Shown here piece after piece: positions 56,077 to 64,000 of a stretch of DNA of 64,000 nucleotides. How positions within the stretch are numbered: the stretch's first letter is position 1; every line of letters begins with the position of its first letter. The notes under the pieces were generated by a model. That model was not told the origin of the DNA, made no database searches, and saw nothing but the letters and a program-made list of their open reading frames with translations. The position numbers and the translations under genes are program-made. Origin of the DNA: Archivesica marissinica (Eukaryota > Mollusca > Bivalvia > Venerida > Vesicomyidae); assembly GCA_014843695.1 (NCBI GenBank), contig CM026387.1, forward strand, positions 79,691,536-79,755,535, given 5' to 3'.

Positions 56077-57112
56077 TAAAAACGATTGAACATGTACATA
56101 CAAACTGTATACGCGTACGAGTAAGGTTGGAGTTTATTATTTTTTATTTGTGGAAGTCGTGATAGCGCAGTAGTAGCACGTTCACTTCAGGTGCGAACGA
56201 TCCGGAGTTCGAGCCTCGCTGGAGCCGTTACGATTGTGCCATTAAGCAATGCATTTAAAGTCCACATTGCCTCTTCTCTCTCCCTCGTGGCGATGGATTC
56301 CATCAGGAATGAGGTGTCGATAGTGATTAATATAAGTTGTAAGAACTTGTTTCACAATCGAGCTAAAATAACTTTGCATAAACTAATATTATGTTTCCGT
56401 TTCTTTGATTCTGTCACCAAATAAGTTCGAAGGAGGAGGGTATGTTGTCAATGGGAAAACAAATACAGTACACACCCTATCATTAGACCACCTACGGGAC
56501 TATAAACAGTTAAGTTTAATGAAAGGAGATATAACTTTATGAGTTGGCAATATACATTTTAGAGAAAAAACATACATTGTGTACTTTTGCAATAGTTATA
56601 GTCATAGATCAGTATGGCAGTCAATGTCTCTCGTTCAACTACGTGATTGTAAGGAAATCCAAAGACAATTTTTTCAGAGCAAAATAATGAAATTACAATG
56701 TTAAAGCGAACTTTTATTTGTGAACCACTATATGCCTATATCAAAATATGAATTCTCCATATGCCGATCATATATAAAAATAAATAAATAAAACAATAAC
56801 ATTATGGTAAAATAAAATTTGGTTCAACGTTCATTTGTATTTTACTAATTTAAATATGCATATATTAAATAAAATTATAGAATAAGAATAAAACGTTTTA
56901 TTTCCAAAGAAACCCACAAATTATACACACATGTTTATTAACGCTATATTTGTACATGGATCTCTAATATACAGAATTTACCTAAATTGAAAACTGTATT
57001 AATTATTGACATGTACTAAACGAAACTATTGTTCGCATCTCCATGTGCTTTATGGCACAAATGACAATGTTTGTGGTGCATTATTGATACTACATTTAGG
57101 ACACCATTCTTA
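56077..57112. other. Single-copy DNA between the duplicate copies
   Basis: Apart from the SINE at 56150, this AT-rich stretch shows no gene. It may still be part of the duplicated unit, because copy 2 is cut by the window edge at the matching point. Confidence 0.5.
56150..56385 (+). mobile_element. SINE family 2 copy, plus strand
   Basis: Head GTGGAAGTCGTGATAGCGCA, B box AGTTCGAGCCTC, body GTTACGATTGTGCCATTAAG and GATGGATTCCATCAGGAATG, tail GCTAAAATAACTTTGCATAA. Confidence 0.92.
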
Positions 57113-57930
57113 GACAATGTCGTCACACCGTTCGTCTTTAGACAACGTCGTCACACCGTCACTCTCATACAAAGTCATCACACCTTCGTTCTCATACAAA
57201 ATCATCACGACGTTCTCATACAACGTCGTCACACCGTTCTCATACAACGTCGTCACACCGTCGTTCTCATACAAAATCATCACGACGTTCTCATACAACG
57301 TCGTCACACCGTCGTTCTCATACAAAATCATCACGACGTTCTCATACAACGTCGTCACACCGTTCTCATACAACGTCGTCACACCGTCGTTCTCATACAC
57401 AATCATCACGACGTTCTCATACAACGTCGTCACACCGTTCTCATACAACGTCGTCACACCGTTCTCATACGACGTCGTCACACCGTTCTCATACAACTCG
57501 TTACATCGTTCTCATATAACGTCGTCACGCCGTTCTCAAACAGCGTCGTCACACCGTTCTCAGACAACGTAATCAAACCGTTGTAAGCCAACGGCTCACA
57601 CCGTTCTAAGAAAGCGTCGCCACACTGTTCTCAAGCAACGTCACACCATTCTCAGACAATAACGTCACACGTAAGTTCTTACGAAACGTCACACGGTCAG
57701 ACAATGTTGTCACGCCGTTCGTTCTTGGACAACGTCGCCACATCGTTCACAGACAGCATCGTCACCCCGTTCTCAGACAACGTCACACCACCGTTCTCAG
57801 ACAATGTCGTCACACGTAAGTTCGTACGAAACGTCAGACCGTCAGACAACGTCGTCACATTATTCTCAGACAACGTCGTTGCATTGTTCTCAGACAACGT
57901 CGTTGCATTGTTCTCAAACAATGTTGTTCT
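57113..57930. repeat. 24-27-bp minisatellite (CGTTCTCATACAACGTCGTC)
   Basis: About 30 copies of a unit of 24 or 27 bases, alternating ACAACGTCGTCACACCGTTC and ACAAAATCATCACGACGTTC. It decays from about 57580 onward into more diverged copies with CAGACAACGTC. Frames up to 171 codons are open on both strands, a property of the repeat. It fills the space just left of duplicate copy 2. Confidence 0.93.
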
Positions 57931-59051
57931 GGATTTCGCTGGATATTGTTCAAATAAAGGGTCAACTTATAAATTGACCAAACTAACACTCCTGACGAAT
58001 ATTTAATGTTTAATTTCTAGCTACACGTGATGATACTGCAGATAGCCTAATTTCACACACTCTTTTTACCCAATGCAAGTTGTAGAAGCCGTATATGTTT
58101 TAATGATATGATTTATTCAGTTCCACTTCCTTGATTAATACAACTAAACTGGCAACCGTACATCCAATTATTTGCCTTGCTATTGTCAGTTTATCATGTT
58201 GACAACTAGTGTTCACGACAGAAGGATACATTTTCCAAATAACCCTATTGTATTAGCAATGGCCGAACTTCACTTTGTGTTTGTGATATCAGAGGTTGGT
58301 GATGGTGGTGTCCTTTTGTATAGTTTCACCTTATTGAAGATCATTACTACTATGTATCAATCTAAATCTAGAGCTGTGTTGTTTATGTTTTCATAGTTCA
58401 TAATTCCAGTAGAATCAATTTACAATCATACACCTATGTTACTTGCGGCCTGGAGTGGATTAGAAGTGTGTCGATTAGCGTATGATAGTGTCGTGAGAAT
58501 TTCATTTGAAGCCATAGTCCATAAAAATAATATTAATAAATATTACAATAGTTGCAAATTTATAGTCATATAGTGCACGTTAATAGTAACTATTTTTATA
58601 TATCTCTGTTGTATTATGTTGTTCTACTTCCACGACTTAAATTAGAGTAATACAATGAGTCAATTTACCAAATCAAATGAATCTTTATTTGTCTCAGAAA
58701 TATTACATAGCAAATACATGCACATACATGCAGGAACGTATCGATATTACATTACCCACTATGGCTAGAGTTATAAGATACATATCACATAAATATCACC
58801 ACACATTTATAAAGCCAACAGCAATTACAATTGTTGTCGGAAAGTTTATAACATATCAACATAATCTAACACAGAAATGCAAATTTGTCTAATTTATATT
58901 CATGTATATTTAAATGTAATATCCATGAAATTAATTAACAGCATACATTTAGACATGGGGCATATATATATTATACGTTTGAACTGATAAGCCGAATTGG
59001 TGATTTTAACAAGGTAACCTAATGTGTTGATGAATAGAGTCAAATATTTAC

Positions 59052-59188
59052 CAATGGATGGCGTCACGAACAGACTAAACGACATCCAAAGTTGATCAGT
59101 TGTCACGATGAACCATGAACTGTCACGTCTATATCCGGGGTAAATAAATAGTATATAGCTTAAAACAATGGTTATTGTACCGTAGAAA
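59052..59188 (-). other. Possible unassigned coding exon (copy 2)
   Basis: Duplicate of 51125-51261 with the same splice-like borders. No substitutions seen between the two. Same doubts apply. Confidence 0.22.
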
Positions 59189-59700
59189 CTAACAAAATGA
59201 ATACAACTCCAACATGATGACTATCATCTTATTTTACATGTATCGTTTATGTAAAAGTAATTAATTGATGGTTTACAAGCACATGGACAAAGCTGATCTG
59301 AAGTAAATCATGAAACATATATAATTGTTGTCCAATCAATGTATTTGGCGTAACCTTATTTTATTGCTCGACTCATTTTACATGAATTATTATGAATACA
59401 AAACATGACAATTTAAAGAAACGCAAATGGGTCGGGCCACAATTTCTAGCAACATTAGTTACTGCCCTTCCCGAATTGCTATCCAACTCATGTACGTGGA
59501 AATATATGATGAGTGAGATTTGTTTAATTGTGCTTTAATATACGTATATGCAGTGAGTGAGTGAGTGAGTGAGTATTTGGTTTTAACAGCGCACCAGCAC
59601 AGTTCATGCTATATCGCGCCGGGTTAAGTATATTGTATACAATATAGTTAAGAATATATGTAGATAACATACATGTACTGTATACATGTAGTAAAATTGT

Positions 59701-60396
59701 AATGACGAAAGATCAATTGCAACCAAATTTATCAAGCTGTAAAAATGATCAAAAAACGTCAGTCATAAAGCTGTATACATATAAACCAGTAAAACGTTAC
59801 CATTTATGGAAAAGATGTGATTCATCTAAAACATGCAATATGATGTATTTAAATTCAACAATGTAAAAAACCTCCTTCATTGTCATAACTGTATAATATT
59901 TTTGGCGAAGGAGTGCTAAACCTACACAGTGAATTAAGATGTGTTATGGTGGCTCCGTGGATCCTCTCTTTTCAATAAAAATGAGTGTGTGAAACGGGTA
60001 TGTCTAAGTCTCAGCCTTGACATTACTGTTTCCTCTCTACGGTTGGAGTGATAAACAAAAGATGATTTACCATTATTTGGCTTAATTAATTGTAGTTTGT
60101 TGAATTGTATGTTATTCCAAGTGTTTGCCATTTTAAAGTAATGTAAGAAAGAATCGATTGCCTAGCATCAGTGTATGGTATATGTATTTTAGAATTTATA
60201 CAGTCTAGTTTAAGTGCATCTTTTGCACTTTGATCAGCCATTTCATTGTAAGGAATACCAACATGACTTGGTATCCAGAAATATATAGCATGTGCTTAAT
60301 AAGTAATGTGTGAATAAGGTTTTTTTAACGTTCATGTTGTCTACCGATTGCAGTACAGATAAAGAATCTGAAAGGATCATAAATTTTCTCTAAAAT
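59701..60396 (-). pseudogene. LINE RNase H / 3' end relic (copy 2)
   Basis: Duplicate of 51790-52485, carrying the same FWIPSHVG motif and the same frameshifts. Confirms that the LINE insertion predates the duplication. Confidence 0.85.
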
Positions 60397-61295
60397 TTAA
60401 AGCAAAAAATAAAAAAGTAAAAATGAAATAAATAAAATGTTGACTGCTAGAGAGCTGAAAGATCAATACATAATTATACGTCTAAACTCATTAAATCAGA
60501 AAATCGCTCCAAATATCCCAAACAATATTAACGGGGAACAGCCCCCTAGATTGCCTCGGTTGAAATTGGCCTCTGATTATAAGCATCCGACAAGCAGAAA
60601 GTAAATATATGTACAAATAGACCATTAACTTTTGTCTAATACAACAATAGGGAAAATGGTAGTCCAGTCGGCCGCCCTGGCCGTTATCAAGTTGGTTTCG
60701 CCTACGGTTTCTCATTGAAACAGTCTCAGAAGAACCATAGAGACTACTCTAATACTATGATTGGCACATACGATAGCACAAGTCCTGGTCGATTTCTTGG
60801 TATCATTGACGCATTTTCTGGTTTGACTTTCTACCATACTATCTTGTTTATATCCGTAATTGTATTACAATGCTATTGAAGAACTGGAATTAGAACATAC
60901 AAACGTGTTCACATGGTGATTGTCTGGTTCACATTCACTACTGGTATCTGGCAATTTGCAACGCTATCAATTAAGCTGGTTAGCATCATTGGGTTCTCAT
61001 CTTATTTACAATTAAAGTAGAACAAGGCAATTTCAATTTTCGGTTCTAATTTAGTTATATAGCGTTGATATCTCCTCGTTTGTGTACCAGATGAATTGGT
61101 AAATCAGTTCGAAAGGCTGATGAACCGCAAGCCGCTGATGCATTGTACAAATACTAGCTAGTACTCCAAGTTTAGGCAACTGATCCTTTTCTATCTGCAC
61201 CATAGGTAACCGTGAAAGAATGGAAGTACATGTACCACATTGATTCCTTTATCTCTCTAGCTTATAGTTCGATATTCGTTTAATATATCCGTACT
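60397..61295. other. Unassigned; probable 3' flank of the GPCR gene (copy 2)
   Basis: Duplicate of 52486-53384 with two substitutions noticed (CTTGG/CCTGG near 60677, CTATT/CGATT near 60790). No gene. Confidence 0.4.
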
Positions 61296-62537
61296 TTAAA
61301 GTTCTGTAGTTTCTTCATGTTTCAAGCTATTGTCTTTATGTGGAAAATCAAAGTCTTTTTTATTCTTACCACCCTTTGATCCAAAACCAAGTGTTTTCAT
61401 AATAGCCCCTCGAAGCCTGTCGGACAACAGGTAAAATGGAAGCTTGAAGCAAGAACAAAAATGTGATATGCAAACGGTCGTCAATGCAACCATAGAACTT
61501 ATATTGACAGTGTAATAATGGTAAGTGTACAAGATGCTTCTTATAATATATGGTATCCACATAGCAAAATAAGCAGCAGATATCAGAGCATACATGTGCG
61601 CCTCTCGTAAATCAGATCTTGACAGATAATACATCTTCCGTTGTCGTTTCCTGGTTGATCGTTCACTATAGTCACGTGACATGACAGCTACATCGTCTGA
61701 TTTGCTTTTTTCTTCGTCAGACGAATTGAAATCTTCGTCGTCGCTTACGAAACCATCCTTTTTATTTATTTTTGTGTCCTTGACTTTTGGTTTCACCGCT
61801 CTGGCACCAGCACCATGGAATCTCTTATTCTGCTCCTTGAGTCGATCAGAATATGAATCTCCAACAGCATTCAAATTTTCTTCCAAAACAATGGCGCCAT
61901 TTGGTGCACGTCTTTTCTTCAGAATGTGTACTCTTATCAAAATAGCTACATATAAACCAACTATCACCGTAATAGGTAAACAAAAATGCAATGTCAGAGT
62001 AAACTGGAAGTGTGATGTCGATTCTGCATAGTCCACAGCGCATTGATATTGATCAGAGAAGTACTTGAGCTCTCCAAATCCCCACAACGGAAATGTTGAA
62101 ATAACTCCATCAAACACATAGAGCGAGACCAGTAACAATAGCACAACAAAATCAAATACAACTTCGTGGTGCTTGGACGGTTTGAACACGAATAAAAATC
62201 TCTCAAACATCAGGACCATGAGCGTGTGTGCATTAATTAGATTGCAAAATGTCATGATGTACACTTGCTGTCTGCACAATATGTCATACGAGCTGCTCTT
62301 CGAATCCGTAATGATCCAACTTCCGGTCGCAGCGGAAATGGCTGTGTATAGCGTCCATAATAAAGCTGCGATTAGATCGATGCATGCAAGGTGCACTAAT
62401 ACCATGCTCACTGGGAGACGTGAGGGAGTTCGGAGTCGCTTGCGTCGGATGAACACCACAATGAATAACACATTCATAATTAGAACAATGGCGACAGCAA
62501 GACAAAGGAAAGTGGTCGGTATGATGTCGGCAGCCAT
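61296..62537 (-). CDS. Orphan rhodopsin-like (class A) GPCR, copy 2
   Basis: Intact 413-residue frame, identical in layout to the copy at 53385-54626. It differs by three residues: Q124H at the start of TM4 (KHQEVV to KHHEVV), T256K in the third intracellular loop and E397D in the tail. I see three silent differences as well (in the Val217, Ala103 and Leu60 codons). Both genes are therefore open and nearly equal, with no sign that one has decayed. The same unusual LPFYL and ERF motifs are present. If the duplication is real these are two expressed paralogues; if it is an assembly artefact they are two alleles of one gene. Confidence 0.88.
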   Translation of the reverse strand: MAADIIPTTFLCLAVAIVLIMNVLFIVVFIRRKRLRTPSRLPVSMVLVHLACIDLIAALLWTLYTAISAATGSWIITDSKSSSYDILCRQQVYIMTFCNLINAHTLMVLMFERFLFVFKPSKHHEVVFDFVVLLLLVSLYVFDGVISTFPLWGFGELKYFSDQYQCAVDYAESTSHFQFTLTLHFCLPITVIVGLYVAILIRVHILKKRRAPNGAIVLEENLNAVGDSYSDRLKEQNKRFHGAGARAVKPKVKDTKINKKDGFVSDDEDFNSSDEEKSKSDDVAVMSRDYSERSTRKRQRKMYYLSRSDLREAHMYALISAAYFAMWIPYIIRSILYTYHYYTVNISSMVALTTVCISHFCSCFKLPFYLLSDRLRGAIMKTLGFGSKGGKNKKDFDFPHKDNSLKHEETTEL

Positions 62538-62657
62538 TTTTCTGAGGCGTTGATTACTCTATCTGAAATAAAAAATAAAAACAAATTATCGAATTTATAC
62601 AAGCGTGCATAAATGAGGACAATATAACGATATTCACAAACATGGATATACACACAG

Positions 62658-62936
62658 ACGGGCCTGTAGTCCAGTGGTAACAATCTGGACTGGTAATCCA
62701 GTGGTCGCAGGTTCGATCCTCCGTCTGACCATAATAAAATGAACAGTCTTTCAGATGAGACTTTAAACCGAGGTCTCGTGTCGGTGCTGTACACCGTGCG
62801 CGTAAAAGAACCAGAGGAGACTCTGGAATGGGTCTCTCTCTGTGTATCATTGTACTATCCTCCAAAAATCGAAAATGACTAATATATTCAGGAGGCGTCG
62901 CTCATATGGGCAACCTGACAAATAAACGTAAGACAC
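62658..62936 (+). mobile_element. SINE family 1 copy (in duplication copy 2)
   Basis: Duplicate of the SINE at 54740, with GTGCGCG for GTGCACG in the body. Same insertion site, so it predates the duplication. Confidence 0.92.
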
Positions 62937-63544
62937 ATGGATATACACATCTAGTTGTTGAAACGTGCATTAAGAGAATATACGGGACATATATGTCATA
63001 TCGAGATTTGGTGTGTACGGGCATATGGGTATACGTGTACATTGTATTTAGAAACGAATTTACATTTATCTGAGCCAGATTCTATTTAATTGACATTAAT
63101 ATATCTATGTTCTGTCTGAAATAATAGTGTTTTATGAATATTTTTTTATTTAACTTTTTGCAAAACAAAATCTAATTTTCTTACCTTGATGTTGATAGAC
63201 TGGTCATTTAAAAACCATGTTCTAAGCTCAGAATGTTTATCACTATATAGTTGCACAATATAATACCACTGTCAACACTTTATATCCAATACTAGTAACA
63301 CACTTTAAAATCTTAAGTGTTAACAAAAATCCAATATCCGAACGTACACTTTATACAGTTTTCAATAGATGTTTTAGAATCTTGATTGTCAATACTTATA
63401 TGATAAAGCTGTGACATATTTAATGACGGTACGTCTTTACAATGTTTGCCAAGTTTAAATAAATATTGTGTACGCTTATTCCGCATATAAATTAAAAAAT
63501 AACCCGCTATATAAGAACAGTCATTAACATATATTCTCATAACA

Positions 63545-63833
63545 GACTGATCTGTAGTCCCCGTGGTATCACGTAATCCAGGGATCGCAGGTTCGATCCC
63601 CCGTCTGACTCTGACCATAATAAAATTAACAATCTTTCAGATGGGACGTTAAACCGAGGTCTCGTGTCGGTGCTTTACACCGTGCACGTAAAAGAACCAG
63701 AGGAGACTATGGAATGGGTCTCTGTCTGTATCATTGCACTATCCTCCAAAATCTAAAATGACTAATCTTTTCAGGAGGCGTCGCTCATATGGGTAACCGG
63801 TAGCGACGATAAATAAACGTAAAAACACACACA
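63545..63833 (+). mobile_element. SINE family 1 copy (in duplication copy 2)
   Basis: Duplicate of the SINE at 55627 with a 6-bp insertion (CTCTGA repeated after CCGTCTGA) and several substitutions. The B-box region is intact. Confidence 0.92.
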
Positions 63834-64000
63834 TAGTCTCATAAACAGATACATGTAGTAACTTACATTGGCACAACTTTTGGGGCTATTATTTGTTAGC
63901 GATTGTTAGCGAAATAAGCACATAGTCTATTACGAAACGATTATATTTTATTTACTCTATTTTTTATACTTGATATGTCGACTCTGTCATGGTTACACTG

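Larger units (their letters stand above)
58028..64000. repeat. Direct duplication, copy 2 (about 6 kb, runs off the window)
   Basis: Base for base the same as 50101-56076 apart from about 21 substitutions and three indels. Offset is 7927 at the left, 7911 after the GAGT tract, 7918 after the 62568 insertion and 7924 at the right. The left breakpoint may be further left, since copy 1 is hidden by the gap there; the next base left in copy 2 is minisatellite flank. Confidence 0.97.

Noticed and set aside
57071..57586. 171- and 151-codon His/Arg-rich open frames
   Set aside because: They come from the 24-27-bp minisatellite and overlap equally long frames on the other strand.

Overview
This is eukaryotic genomic DNA, almost certainly from an invertebrate animal and most likely a lophotrochozoan such as a bivalve mollusc. 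The genes are split by GT-AG introns. There are many tRNA-derived SINEs, small inverted-repeat transposons (MITEs) and decayed LINEs. A GAGT-rich dispersed repeat resembles ones common in molluscs. The species cannot be fixed from the sequence alone. I find no prokaryotic operon, CRISPR array or rRNA gene. The tRNA-like sequences are all SINE heads.

Layout: 1-10507 is tandem-repeat DNA: a 35-bp satellite of over 7 kb with a 1000-N gap, then 38-bp and about 35-bp arrays. 10990-29451 (minus strand) is one complete host gene, the mitochondrial PP2C-type phosphatase PPM1K. Its four coding exons join in phase to 403 residues. Its three introns are packed with repeats: a 2-kb-spaced inverted repeat, 57-, 45- and 31-bp arrays (the last 4.3 kb long), several SINEs and MITEs, a hAT transposase relic and a DIRS-like retroelement ORF1 relic. 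29850-44900 is a transposon graveyard: a Tc1-like transposase, a TTAA-flanked MITE with a perfect piggyBac layout, three separate non-LTR reverse transcriptase relics, diverged repeat families in both orientations and several minisatellites. 44939-47945 is a nearly complete piggyBac element: 14-bp perfect terminal inverted repeats, TTAA on one side and TGAA on the other, and a two-exon transposase broken by a single frameshift. 48168-49070 is a 17-bp satellite ending at a second 1000-N gap.

50101-56076 and 58028-64000 are two copies of the same segment, about 99.6% identical, in direct orientation. Each carries an intact single-exon 413-residue rhodopsin-like GPCR gene on the minus strand, a LINE RNase H relic and two SINEs. 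Between them lie about 1 kb of single-copy DNA with a SINE and a 24-27-bp minisatellite. This is either a very recent tandem duplication or two haplotypes assembled end to end beside an assembly gap.

The confident host genes are therefore PPM1K (activates branched-chain amino acid breakdown by dephosphorylating the BCKDH complex) and the duplicated orphan GPCR. They have no evident functional link. I do not see a clear new multi-gene system. The most interesting signals are the near-intact piggyBac with a TTAA MITE nearby, the repeat load inside the PPM1K introns including a potential long intronic hairpin, and the duplicated GPCR segment.
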